Assembly: GCF_031846415.1 (NCBI RefSeq)
Contig: NZ_JAVRHT010000005.1
Coordinates: forward strand, 52,771 to 116,770
From: Rubrivirga litoralis
GTDB taxonomy: Bacteria; Bacteroidota; Rhodothermia; Rhodothermales; Rubricoccaceae
DNA length: 64,000 nt
Reading direction: 5' to 3'
Position 1 is the stretch's first letter. Each line of letters starts with the position of its first letter. Of this stretch, positions 32,783 to 41,431 are shown one piece after another. The notes beneath the pieces are model-generated. The model worked only from the letters and a program-made list of their open reading frames with translations. It had not been told where the DNA came from and did no database searches. The position numbers were made by a program, and so were the translations under genes.

Positions 32783-34150
32783 CTAGTAGTAGGCGTTCTG
32801 CTCCAGGTTCGGGTTTGCGTCGATCTCGCGCTGCGGGATCGGGTAGAGGAACCGCGGGGCCGTTGCCGGAAGCTCCCCGTCGATCGTCGGGATCGCCCGC
32901 TGGGTCCGCTTGAGGTCGTGGAGGAGCTCGCCCTCGAAGTCCAGCTCGAGCCGGCGCTCGCGGAGCACGTCGTCGACCGACACGGCGTCGAGCGCGTCGA
33001 GCCCGGCCCGCTCGCGGACCGCGTTCACGTCGGCGAGCGGGGCGGCGCCGACCGTCGTCCCCGCCCGAAGGTTGGCCTCGGCCCGCGTCAGGAGCATCTC
33101 TGCGAGGCGGATGACGGGGATGTCCACGCCCTCGGCCGTCGTTCCCTGCCACTTGGCCGTCCGGCGCCGGCGGCGGTCGTCGACGTAGAAGAAGGCGCGG
33201 GCGTCGTCGGCGGCAAACAGCCCGGCGTAGTCGGCGGTCAGTTGGATGTCGCCCCGCCCGCTGTTTTCGCGGGCGCCGTAGAACGTGTTGAGCTCGTTGA
33301 CCCCGTCTTGCTCGGTGATCGGGATGCCGAACACGTACTCGGACGACCCAGCGGCCTGGTTGAACGCGTCGCCGAACGTCGGGGCCAGCGCGTGCCCGCT
33401 CCCCTCGATCACCCGGCTCGCCTCGGCCGCCGCCGCGGGGTAGTCGCCCTGCGAGAGGTACACCCGCGACAGGACGGCGCTGGCGGCGTAAGTGTCGGCA
33501 AGGTCGCCGTCGTTCTGCGGGAGCCGGTCGCGGGCGGCCTCAAGGTCCGTGATGATCTGGGCGTATACCTCGCCAACCGTGCTCCGAGCGCGGTCGTCCG
33601 CCTCGGTGACGGTCCGCGTGGGCTCGAGCACGAGCGGGACGCCCAGGTCCGAGCCCGGGTCGCCCCCGGTCCAGGCCGGCCCCCAAAGGCGGACGAGCTC
33701 GAAGTACATGAGGCCCCGCAGGAAGCGGGCGTGGCCCTCGGCCCGGTCGCGGGCGCCCTCGTCCCCGAACACGTCGAGTGCGCTCAGGACGTTGTTGGCG
33801 ACGTTGATGACGTCGTAGGCGTCCTCCCATGTGTCCTCGACGAACGAGTTGTTCACGAGGAGGCTCTTGTTCCAGAACTCGCGCGGCTGCGCGAACGTCC
33901 CAGTCCAGACGACCTCGGCGTTGCTCGCCGCGAGGAGGTCCGGCCCCATCATGAGCTGGCCCCCGTAGAGGTCGCCGTCGCTCATCCGGTCGTAAGCGCC
34001 GACGATGGCGCTCTCGACGTTCTGCGGCGTGGCGAGCGCGCGCTCGTTGCTGATCGACTGCTGGGGCTCCAGGTCGAGCAGGCCGTCGCAGGCGCCGAGC
34101 ACCAGGGCGAGCGACAGGAGGAGGGCGGGGCGGAACCGGGCGGGCAGCAT
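32783..34150 (-). CDS. SusD/RagB-family outer-membrane nutrient-binding lipoprotein
   Basis: 455 residues, ATG at 34150. Lipoprotein signal ending LALVLGACDGLLDLEP (Cys about 20), the usual SusD start. TPR-like helices with YDRMSDGDLYGG, RFLRGLMYFELVRLWG (near 145-160) and QIITDLEAARDRLP. The C-terminal RPPxxE-type region reads VRERAGLDALDAV and LRERRLELDFEGELLHDLKR, then YPIPQREIDANPNLEQN, the family's closing motif. It binds substrate over the SusC channel. Shorter than many SusD proteins. Follows susC after 135 bp. Confidence 0.95.
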   Translation of the reverse strand: MLPARFRPALLLSLALVLGACDGLLDLEPQQSISNERALATPQNVESAIVGAYDRMSDGDLYGGQLMMGPDLLAASNAEVVWTGTFAQPREFWNKSLLVNNSFVEDTWEDAYDVINVANNVLSALDVFGDEGARDRAEGHARFLRGLMYFELVRLWGPAWTGGDPGSDLGVPLVLEPTRTVTEADDRARSTVGEVYAQIITDLEAARDRLPQNDGDLADTYAASAVLSRVYLSQGDYPAAAAEASRVIEGSGHALAPTFGDAFNQAAGSSEYVFGIPITEQDGVNELNTFYGARENSGRGDIQLTADYAGLFAADDARAFFYVDDRRRRRTAKWQGTTAEGVDIPVIRLAEMLLTRAEANLRAGTTVGAAPLADVNAVRERAGLDALDAVSVDDVLRERRLELDFEGELLHDLKRTQRAIPTIDGELPATAPRFLYPIPQREIDANPNLEQNAYY

Positions 34151-34216
34151 AAGGGCGGGGTGGAGAGACCGGGGGCGGGCGGTGCCAGAGCGGAATGTGG
34201 AGGGGTACGGGCTCCC

Positions 34217-34271
34217 GGGTACGAGGTACAGTTTCGGGCTGAGTCGTACCCGGCAGTCGTGCCTTGTACCC
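34217..34271. repeat. Hairpin of degenerate GGGTAC repeats between susC and susD
   Basis: Arms 34217-34229 and 34259-34271 pair over 13 positions if G-T/U pairs are allowed, loop 29 nt, beginning 15 nt after the susC stop. The arms are made of the same GGTAC units as the heptamer arrays. It may attenuate susD relative to susC. Confidence 0.45.
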
Positions 34272-34285
34272 ACCCGGCGGGTGCT

Positions 34286-37200
34286 CTAGAACGTGAACTG
34301 GAGGCCGAGCGAGACGCTCCGCGCCTGCGGCGCCGAGTAGAATTCGTTGCCCAGGCCGATGTTGCCGGCCACGTAGTCGGCGTTGACCTCGGGGTCCCAC
34401 CACGGGTACTCGGTGAGCGTGAGCAGATTCGTCCCGACCAGGTAGACGCGGGCGCCCTGCACGCTGAAGTTGCGGAGGAGCCGCACCGGGACGTTGTAGG
34501 CGACCGACAGCGTCTTCAGGCGGACGTACGACCCGTCGTAGAGGTACCGGCTCGACTCTGCCGTCCCGTTCCCGAAGTAGAGCCGGGCCTCGGGCACGTC
34601 GGTCACGTCGCCCGGCTGCTGCCAGCGGTCGAGCTGGTCGCGGAGCTGGTTGTCGTAGTAGTCGCCGTTGGCCGTCTTGAAGCGGCCGCCGCCGTCGTAG
34701 ATCTGGTTGCCCGAGACGAACTGCCAGAACATCTGGAGCTCCACCCCGCCCGCCGTGACGGTGTTGCCCAGGCCGCCGGTAAAGTCGGGGTGCGGGCTCC
34801 CGAGCACGACGCGCGTGGCCTCGTTGGGGTCGTTCGTCGTCGCCCGCGGGTCGGCCCCTTCGTTGACGAAGTAGAGGGCGTCGCCGTTGTCGGGGTCGAC
34901 GCCGGCGTACTCGTACCCGAAAAAGACGCCGATGGGCTCGCCCTCGATGGCCCGGTTGATGAAGCCGCCCTCGATCACCTGCCCGTCGAGGTCGGTGATC
35001 TCGTTCCGGTTGGCCGAGATGTTGAACGTGCTCGTCCACGAGAACCGTCGGGTGTTGACCAGCCGGGCGTTGAAGGCCAGTTCGACGCCCCGGTTCTGGA
35101 GCGTGCCCACGTTGCGGAGCACGGCCGAGTAGCCGGTGAGCGCGGGGACGTTGACGAAGAGGAGGAGGTCGTCAGTGTTCTTCGCGTACACGTCGAGCTC
35201 GCCGCTCACGCGGTTGTTGAAGAACGCGAAGTCGAGGCCGGCGTCGATCTGCGAGGTCCGCTCCCACTTGAGGTCCGGGTTCTCGACCTGGATCGGGATG
35301 ATGCCCGGGGTGCCGCCGTAGCTGGCCACGCTCCACAGCCCGAGCGAGGCGAAGTTGTTGGTGGCGATGTTCCCCGTGCTGATGTCGGCGTTGCCGGTGA
35401 TCCCGTAGCTCGCGCGGAGCTTGAGGAACGAGACGCCAGGAACGCCCGAGAAGAACGGCTCGTCGCTGAGCACCCACGCGCCGGAGACGGCTGGGAAGAA
35501 CCCGTATCGGTTCTCGCTCCCGAACCGCGACGAGCCGTCGACGCGGCCTGAGGCCGAGAGGAAGTACCGGTCCTTGAAGTCGTAGTTGGCCCGGCCGAAG
35601 TAGCCGAGGAAGCGGTACCGCGTCTCGGTGGCGGTGCCGGCCGTGATCTGGGCGGCCCCGTCGACCTGCTGGAAGTCGTCGTTGGGGAAGCGCTCTCCCG
35701 TAACCGACGTGTTCCGGAGGCTCACGTCCTGGTACGTGATCCCGGTCGTGGCCTCGATGCCGTGGTCGGCCCCGACCTCGCGCTCGAACGTGAGGTAGTT
35801 GTTCGTCGTGTAGTTGACGACGCGGTCCCACGTATCGACGGCCAGGCCCTGCGGGGCGCCCGTGTTCTCGGCCACGCGGCTGTTGTAGTACTCGTCCGAG
35901 TTCTGGTCGAGGACGTCGACGCCGAACTCGGAGCGGAAGCGGAGGCTGGGGACGATCTGGAGGTCGCCGAACACGTTGCCGAGGTTGCGGTAGCCCGTGA
36001 CGGCGAACCGCGTGTTGTCGTTGTAGAGGAGCGTGTTGAAGTAGAGCGTGTTCTCGTTCAGGTCGCCCTCCGACATCGTGATGGGCGAGATCGGCGGCTG
36101 CGCGATAATCTGGACCGGCGTGGCGAAGCTGTTGTCGGTCGAGATCCGGTTGTTGAGGACGCGCGAGAGGCCGAGGTTGGCCCCGAGCGAGAGCGCGTCG
36201 CTCACCTCGTGGTTGAGGTTGAGCCGCCCCGTGATTCGGTCGTACTCGTCGCGGATGAGGATGCCGTCCTCCTGGCTGTAGCTCCCGGACAGGAAGAACT
36301 GCGTGTTCTGGCTGCCGCCGCGCGCGCTGACGTCGACCTGGTAGCCGCCGCCGGTCTGGAACGCCTGGTCCTGCCAATCGGAGTTGACCTCGGCGGTGCG
36401 CCAGTCGGTCCCTTGGGAGAGGAAGTCGAACTGCCCCTCAACATCGCCGACGTAGTCGTAGCTGGGGTCGAGGCGGGCCGAGTTCTCGGCCGCCTCCAGG
36501 AGGAGCGCCGTGTACTCCTGGGCGTTCAGGAGCTCCACCTGCCGCGTCGCTTGGCTGGCGCTGCCGCGGACGTCGACGGTGAACTGGGTCCGCCCGTCGA
36601 ACCCGCTTTTGGTCGTGATGAGCACGACGCCGTTCGAGCCGCGCGAGCCGTAGATGGCCGACGCCGAGGCGTCCTTGAGCACCTCGATCGACGAGATGTC
36701 GCTCGGGCTGAGCTGGGCGAGCGGGTTGGTCGCCGCGCCGTTCGTTGAGAGGTTCTCGGTCGTCACCGGGATGCCGTCGACGACGTAGAGCGGGCCGTTG
36801 CCGGCCGACACCGACGCCGAGCCGCGGACGCGGATCTGGAGGCCCTGGCCCAGCTTCCCGTTGTTGGCCTGGACCGTCACGCCGGCCGCGCGGCCCTGGA
36901 GCACCTGCTCGAATGAGTTCACGACGGCGTCCTCGAGCTCCCGCTCGCCGACGCGCGCGACGCTGCCGGTGAGCGCCAACTCGCTCGTCGTCCCGAAGCC
37001 GACGACGAACACCTCGTCGAGCCCGAGCAGGTCTTCGTCGAGCTCGACCTCAACGCGCCGCGTCTGCCCCTCCTCTATGGAGACCGGCTGCGAGGCCGGA
37101 AGGTAGCCGACGAAGCTCGCGAGGAGCCGGTAAGTGCCCGCGGGAGCGCTGAGCGAGAACGTCCCATCGACGCCCGTGGACGCCCCCGTGGTGGTGCCTT

Positions 37201-37336
37201 CGAGGACAACGTTGGCCCCGGGAATTGTGTCGCCCGTGCGCGCGTCGACCACGACCCCCTCGACCGTCCCGCTTTGTGCCGCGACCGGCGCGGCAGCGCC
37301 GATGAGCAGCGACGCAATCATGAGAGCCTTCTTCAT
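34286..37336 (-). CDS. SusC/RagA-family TonB-dependent outer-membrane transporter
   Basis: 1016 residues from the ATG at 37336 (a GTG three codons earlier is also possible). Signal peptide about 1-20. CarboxypepD_reg-like domain about 22-105 (GTVEGVVVDARTGDTIPGA), plug domain about 115-230 with VVDGIPV and SIEVLKDASASAIYGSRGSNG, the SusC signature. The 22-strand barrel ends in LGLQFTF with the terminal Phe expected for outer-membrane insertion. Imports oligomers bound by SusD with energy from TonB. The partner S9 peptidase suggests peptide rather than glycan substrate. Operon leader gene. Confidence 0.95.
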   Translation of the reverse strand: MKKALMIASLLIGAAAPVAAQSGTVEGVVVDARTGDTIPGANVVLEGTTTGASTGVDGTFSLSAPAGTYRLLASFVGYLPASQPVSIEEGQTRRVEVELDEDLLGLDEVFVVGFGTTSELALTGSVARVGERELEDAVVNSFEQVLQGRAAGVTVQANNGKLGQGLQIRVRGSASVSAGNGPLYVVDGIPVTTENLSTNGAATNPLAQLSPSDISSIEVLKDASASAIYGSRGSNGVVLITTKSGFDGRTQFTVDVRGSASQATRQVELLNAQEYTALLLEAAENSARLDPSYDYVGDVEGQFDFLSQGTDWRTAEVNSDWQDQAFQTGGGYQVDVSARGGSQNTQFFLSGSYSQEDGILIRDEYDRITGRLNLNHEVSDALSLGANLGLSRVLNNRISTDNSFATPVQIIAQPPISPITMSEGDLNENTLYFNTLLYNDNTRFAVTGYRNLGNVFGDLQIVPSLRFRSEFGVDVLDQNSDEYYNSRVAENTGAPQGLAVDTWDRVVNYTTNNYLTFEREVGADHGIEATTGITYQDVSLRNTSVTGERFPNDDFQQVDGAAQITAGTATETRYRFLGYFGRANYDFKDRYFLSASGRVDGSSRFGSENRYGFFPAVSGAWVLSDEPFFSGVPGVSFLKLRASYGITGNADISTGNIATNNFASLGLWSVASYGGTPGIIPIQVENPDLKWERTSQIDAGLDFAFFNNRVSGELDVYAKNTDDLLLFVNVPALTGYSAVLRNVGTLQNRGVELAFNARLVNTRRFSWTSTFNISANRNEITDLDGQVIEGGFINRAIEGEPIGVFFGYEYAGVDPDNGDALYFVNEGADPRATTNDPNEATRVVLGSPHPDFTGGLGNTVTAGGVELQMFWQFVSGNQIYDGGGRFKTANGDYYDNQLRDQLDRWQQPGDVTDVPEARLYFGNGTAESSRYLYDGSYVRLKTLSVAYNVPVRLLRNFSVQGARVYLVGTNLLTLTEYPWWDPEVNADYVAGNIGLGNEFYSAPQARSVSLGLQFTF

Positions 37337-37692
37337 GGTGTACACGAGTGGGTGAGAGCGGAACGTGCCGGTGTCCTTCCTGGAAAAACCCGCACGAGAC
37401 AGAGCGCGCCACCTGCGGGACAGACTGACAAGCTATCAGCATCTTCATGACCTGTCCACAACAAAACGCCGCCCGCGCCACTGGGCACCGACACCGTTCA
37501 TGATGGGAAACCATCCCGCCCGCGGCAAGCACAGTGGGCAGCCGCCCCGCCCACAGCCCACACGCCGCCCCGCCCATCGGTGGATGGCGCCGCGCCCCCC
37601 GCGGCGGGCGGGGTGACAAGCGGGCGGGGCGGCCGTGGAACGCCCCCCGCCCCGCCTGGTAGCCCCGGCCACCCCGCCCTCTGCGCCCGCCC
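37337..37692. other. 356-bp divergent gap upstream of susC and photolyase
   Basis: Left part (37337-37500) is unusually AT-rich for the window and holds the susC promoter candidate. The right part is repeat-rich (GGGGCGG motifs at about 37540-37640). No credible ORF. Confidence 0.5.
37428..37458 (-). promoter_or_regulatory. Putative susC promoter
   Basis: Reading leftward: TGGACA at 37458-37453, 17-nt spacer, TAGCTTGT at 37435-37428, about 90 nt before the susC ATG. The -10/-7 part fits the TAnnTTG box of other genes here. The upstream hexamer resembles a -35, with TTTTG a few bases further up. Confidence 0.45.
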
Positions 37693-39135
37693 GTGCCCAC
37701 GACCGTCGTCTGGCTCCGCAACAGCCTCCGCCTCCACGACCACCCCGCCCTCACGCACGCGGCCGAGCGGGGCGGGGTGGTGCCCGTCTTCGTGTGGGCG
37801 CCCGACGAGGAGGCGCCGTGGGCGCCGGGCGGGGCGCACCGCTGGTGGCTCCACGAGTCGCTCGACGCGCTGGGCCGCTCGCTCCAGGAAGAGGGCAGCC
37901 GCCTCGTGCTCCGCCAGGGCACCTCGCTGGACGAGCTCAAAGCCGTGTGCGAGGCGAGCGGGGCGGACCGGGTGGTCTGGCAGACGCGCCTCGCGCCGGC
38001 GCTCCGGCGCCGCGACGAGGCCGTTCGGGAGGGCCTGGAGGCGGCCGGCGTCGAGGTCCGCACCTTCGCCGGGCGCGTCCTCCACGACCCGGAGCAGATC
38101 AGGACGGGCTCGGGCGGGCCGTACCGCGTGTTCACGCCGTTCTGGAAGAAGGTGCGCGCGCAGCTCGACCCGGGCGATCCCCTCCCCGCCCCCGACCTGG
38201 GCGGGGCGGCGCCGGCGACGTGGCCGGAGTCGGCGGACCTGGACGCGCTCGGGCTCACGCCCGAGGCTCAGGACGGCGTCGACTGGGCGGGCGGCATGCG
38301 CGAGACGTGGACGCCCGGCGAGGGCGGGGCGGCCGAGCGCCTGGACACGTTCGTGAGCCAGCAGCTCCTCCACTACGACGAGGAGCGGGATTTCCCAGCC
38401 GCCCGCGGTACGTCCATGCTCTCGCCGCACCTCCACTGGGGCGAGGTCAGCCCGCGACAGGTGTGGGCGGCCGCGAACGGGTGGGTCTCGAACGGCGTCA
38501 CGCGCGAGGCGGCGGACGCCTTCCTGTTCGAGATCGGGTGGCGCGAGTTCTCGTACCACGTGCTCCACCACTTCCCGCACATGCCCGACGCCCCGCTCAA
38601 GGAGAAGTACGAGCGGATGCCGTGGGCGCACGACGACGACGCGCTCCGCGCGTGGCAGCGCGGGCGGACCGGCTACCCGCTCGTCGACGCCGCCATGCGC
38701 CAGCTCTGGCACGTCGGGTGGATGCACAACCGGATGCGGATGGTGACGGCCTCGTTCTTGACCAAGGACCTCCTCGTCCGGTGGCAGGACGGCGAGCGGT
38801 GGTTTTGGGACACGCTCTGCGGCGGCGACCTCGCCAACAACGCGATGGGCTGGCAGTGGGCGGCCGGCTCGGGCGCCGACGCGCAGCCGTTCTTCCGCAT
38901 CTTCAACCCGCTCAGCCAGAGCACGCGGTACGACCCCGAAGGCGACTACATCCGCCGCTGGGTGCCGGAGCTGTCCGCCCTCCCCACGAAGCACCTCCAC
39001 GCGCCGTGGACCGCCCCGCCCGAGGTTCTCGAAGAGGCCGGTGTGACGTTGGGCGAGACGTACCCCCACCCCATTGTGGATCACAAGGAGGCCCGCGAGC
39101 GGGCGCTGGAGGCCTTGAAGCAGGTGAACGTCTGA
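37693..39135 (+). CDS. phr: Deoxyribodipyrimidine photolyase
   Basis: 480 residues from a GTG at 37693. N-terminal Rossmann-like antenna domain (about 1-130, TVVWLRNSLRLHDHPAL). FAD-binding helical domain (about 200-470) with GTSMLSPHLHWGEVSPRQ, WMHNRMRMVTASFLTKDLL and NNAMGWQWAAGSG, the last near the Trp electron-transfer chain. The C-terminal KHLHAPWTAPPEVL motif is that of class I CPD photolyases rather than DASH cryptochromes. Repairs UV dimers using light. Monocistronic. Confidence 0.93.
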   Translation: MPTTVVWLRNSLRLHDHPALTHAAERGGVVPVFVWAPDEEAPWAPGGAHRWWLHESLDALGRSLQEEGSRLVLRQGTSLDELKAVCEASGADRVVWQTRLAPALRRRDEAVREGLEAAGVEVRTFAGRVLHDPEQIRTGSGGPYRVFTPFWKKVRAQLDPGDPLPAPDLGGAAPATWPESADLDALGLTPEAQDGVDWAGGMRETWTPGEGGAAERLDTFVSQQLLHYDEERDFPAARGTSMLSPHLHWGEVSPRQVWAAANGWVSNGVTREAADAFLFEIGWREFSYHVLHHFPHMPDAPLKEKYERMPWAHDDDALRAWQRGRTGYPLVDAAMRQLWHVGWMHNRMRMVTASFLTKDLLVRWQDGERWFWDTLCGGDLANNAMGWQWAAGSGADAQPFFRIFNPLSQSTRYDPEGDYIRRWVPELSALPTKHLHAPWTAPPEVLEEAGVTLGETYPHPIVDHKEARERALEALKQVNV

Positions 39136-39278
39136 GGGCGGGGCGGTATGCCGCGCGCCGCGCGCCGGCCCAGCCGATAGCGGCCGCTCGCGAACTTCGC
39201 ACGACCAGCGCCTTGACGCGGGCGGGGTGGACCGTATCGTCGGCGCCCATTCACCCGTGCGGCCCTGCCGCCCCGCCC

Positions 39279-40478
39279 ATGCGTCTTGCTGCGCTCGCGC
39301 TTCTCCTGGCAGCCCCCGCCGCGCTCGCTCAGTCCGCTCCCGACGGCCCCACCGGGTTCGTCGTCACCGCCGCTGGTGACACGCTCCGCGGCGAGGTCCT
39401 GTCGGCCACCGAGGCTGAGTACGCCCGAGGTGTCGCGTTCCGCCCCGCCCCCGGCGCCGAGGCCATGCGGTTCGGACCGGCCGATGCCGTCGCCTTCGTG
39501 GTCGGCGACGGGCGGCGGTACCGGCGCGGGCTGTTCCAGGTCCGGGCTGCTCGCGAGGTTACTCCTTCGAGGCCGAACGACCGGCTCGCGTTCGCCCGCG
39601 TCGTCCGCGACGGGGACGCCGACCTGCTCGCGCTGGAGACCACCGAAGGCCGGCCCACCTTCTACGTCCAGACCGACGGCGCCCCTATCGGGCTTTGGTT
39701 CGTTGAGAAAGAGGTCGGGGGCAGGCTCCACCGCTCGCGGCCGCTGTACCGTCAGACGCTCCTGGCCGTGCTCGGCACGTGCGGCGTGCCGGAGGCGGTG
39801 TACGCCGGGCTCGGCTATACCGAACCCGCTATCGCGCGCGTGGTCGACGCCTACAACGTGTGCCAGGACGCCAGCTACACCGCCCAGCCGGGTGGGGCGG
39901 CCGTCCGCCGAGCGACGACCGTGACGTTCGAGGTCGGCGCCGACGTGGCGGTCGGTTCGTTCCGGCGCCGGGGCGTGCGGCCGGCGACGATCGTCGATCC
40001 TGGCGTGTCGTCGTTCCAAGTCCGGGCGGGCGCCGAGATCGCCCCGACGCTTCTCCCCCACTTTGCTCGGATCGTTGTCGGAACCGAGTACGCGCACGAC
40101 GTGGCGCGGATGTACCGGAGCGACTTCAAGGCTCAGCAGCTCAACACGCTCCACGGCGTGCTCGGCGCCCGCCTCGCGGGCAGGGTCGGCGGCCTCGGCG
40201 TCCACGTCGGGACCGGACTCATGATCGGGACCGTCCTCGACCGCACGGTGGCGTCTGTCTCAGCCGAGGACGCGGTCCGGTTTGTGCCGTCGGCCGCGGT
40301 CCGCTCCAGCGGCGGCCAGTACGTCGAGGCTGGAGTTGCCGTGCCGCGGACGTCGGTCTGGCTCGCCGTCCGTGCCGAGGCCACCTCGTTCGGGGGCGGC
40401 CCCTCCTTCCTGCCGCTCTTTAGCGGGTCGACGCTGGGGACACGGACGGTGAGCGCCGGGGTCCACGCCCGGCTCTAG
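39279..40478 (+). CDS. Secreted protein with outer-membrane barrel-like C-terminus
   Basis: 399 residues, ATG at 39279. Signal peptide about 1-18 (LALLLAAPAALAQ). The first 110 residues resemble the 'GFVVTAAGDTLRGEV' start common in Bacteroidota cell-surface proteins that respond to or modify metabolites (TGYI..  GDTLxG pattern). Residues about 190-399 alternate hydrophobic/polar in strand-like blocks (VTFEVGADVAVGSF, FQVRAGAEIAP, GLGVHVGTGLMIG, VEAGVAVPRTSVWLAVRAEA), ending HARL. Probably an outer-membrane or periplasmic beta protein. No recognised family. Two Cys (in LGTCG and NVCQD) could form a disulfide. Confidence 0.7.
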   Translation: MRLAALALLLAAPAALAQSAPDGPTGFVVTAAGDTLRGEVLSATEAEYARGVAFRPAPGAEAMRFGPADAVAFVVGDGRRYRRGLFQVRAAREVTPSRPNDRLAFARVVRDGDADLLALETTEGRPTFYVQTDGAPIGLWFVEKEVGGRLHRSRPLYRQTLLAVLGTCGVPEAVYAGLGYTEPAIARVVDAYNVCQDASYTAQPGGAAVRRATTVTFEVGADVAVGSFRRRGVRPATIVDPGVSSFQVRAGAEIAPTLLPHFARIVVGTEYAHDVARMYRSDFKAQQLNTLHGVLGARLAGRVGGLGVHVGTGLMIGTVLDRTVASVSAEDAVRFVPSAAVRSSGGQYVEAGVAVPRTSVWLAVRAEATSFGGGPSFLPLFSGSTLGTRTVSAGVHARL

Positions 40479-40540
40479 CCGCCCCGCCCACGAGCTCCGT
40501 TTTGCGCCCGATCGCTGAGTCCGTGCGCCGCGTTCCACCC

Positions 40541-40620
40541 CGCCCGAGATATGCTTACGGAGTCCCCTCTCCTTCGAGGAGAGAGACGGTGTAAGGGGAT
40601 CGTCCGGACACGGGGGCGGG
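40541..40620. repeat. Dispersed-type intergenic repeat with CTCTCCT/AGGAGAG palindrome
   Basis: GAGTCCCCTCTCC TTCG GGAGAGAGACGGTGTAAGGGG-like sequence resembles the 'CCCTCTCC..GGAGAGGG..GGTGAGG' intergenic repeats found across many bacterial phyla. Only one copy in this window. Confidence 0.4.
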
Positions 40621-40655
40621 GTGACGCACAACCGTTCGGGACCGCTATCACACAC

Positions 40656-40688
40656 GCCGCCCCGCCCAGGAGTCCCGGGCGGGGCGGC
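40656..40688. terminator. 12-bp-armed GC hairpin in convergent gap after sod
   Basis: Perfect arms GCCGCCCCGCCC (40656-40667) and complement (40677-40688), loop 9 nt, 25 nt past the sod stop and between convergent genes. Confidence 0.6.
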
Positions 40689-40713
40689 ACGCGGTTGAGC
40701 CGGGCGGGGCGGC

Positions 40714-41328
40714 CTACTGCGCCTTGTAGCTCCGGTAGCGGCGGTCGGCCTCGTCCCAGTTCACGACGTCCCACCACGCGCTCACGTAGGCGGGCCGCTT
40801 GTTCTGGTACTTGAGGTAGTAGGCGTGCTCCCACACGTCGAGGCCAATGATCGGCTTGGCCCCGTGCATGACCGGGTTGTCCTGGTTGGCGTGGCCGTGG
40901 ACCCGGAGCCCGCCGTCGCTCTTCAGCTCGAGCCACGCCCAGCCGGACCCGAACTGGCCCGTCGCGGCGGCCTCGAACTTTTCCTTGAACGCGTCGAACG
41001 ACCCGAACGACTGTTCGATGGCGCTCGCCAGCTCGCCCGTCGGCTGGCCGCCACCGTCGGGGCTCATGATGGTCCAGAAGATGCCGTGGTTGAGGAATCC
41101 GCCCCCGTTGTTGCGGACGGCCGTCTGCTTGTCCTCGGGGAGCGCGTCGAGGTTGGCGAGCGTCTCCTCGATGGGCTGATCCGCCCACTTCGTCCCGTTG
41201 AGGGCCGCGTTGAGCTTGTCGGTGTAGCCCTGGTAGTGCTTGTCGTGATGGATGCGCATCGTCTCCTCGTCGATCGAGGGCTGGAGCGCGTCGTAGTCGT
41301 ATGGGAGGGGGGCAGCGTCGAAGGCCAT
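40714..41328 (-). CDS. sodA: Superoxide dismutase, Mn-type
   Basis: 204 residues, ATG at 41328. Metal ligands visible: H27 (MRIHHDKHYQGY), His in GGGFLNHGIFW (about 81), Asp and His in DVWEHAYYLKYQ (about 166 and 170). Gly in GGGFLNH together with Gln in HANQDNPV is the arrangement of Mn-specific enzymes rather than Fe-SOD, though cambialistic use cannot be excluded. Cytosolic (no signal peptide). Monocistronic, bounded by GC hairpins on both sides. Confidence 0.95.
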   Translation of the reverse strand: MAFDAAPLPYDYDALQPSIDEETMRIHHDKHYQGYTDKLNAALNGTKWADQPIEETLANLDALPEDKQTAVRNNGGGFLNHGIFWTIMSPDGGGQPTGELASAIEQSFGSFDAFKEKFEAAATGQFGSGWAWLELKSDGGLRVHGHANQDNPVMHGAKPIIGLDVWEHAYYLKYQNKRPAYVSAWWDVVNWDEADRRYRSYKAQ

Positions 41329-41391
41329 GATGGGGAGAGGGGTGGGGAAAGAGGGATCGTTCTACCCCGCCCCGCCCCGCAGCGTTTCCGC

Positions 41392-41425
41392 GACCGCCCC
41401 GCCCCCGGCCTCGGGCGGGGCGGTC
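41392..41425. terminator. 13-bp-armed GC hairpin after lipoprotein gene
   Basis: Perfect arms GACCGCCCCGCCC (41392-41404) and complement (41413-41425), loop 8 nt, 6 nt past the stop of the lipoprotein at 41432 and upstream of sod. Confidence 0.6.
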
Positions 41426-41431
41426 TGTGCC

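Noticed and set aside
32778..32795. Palindrome CGCCTACTAGTAGTAGGCG at the susD stop
   Set aside because: Explained by the coding Tyr-Tyr-stop sequence (NAYY) plus chance; the stem is only 7 bp.
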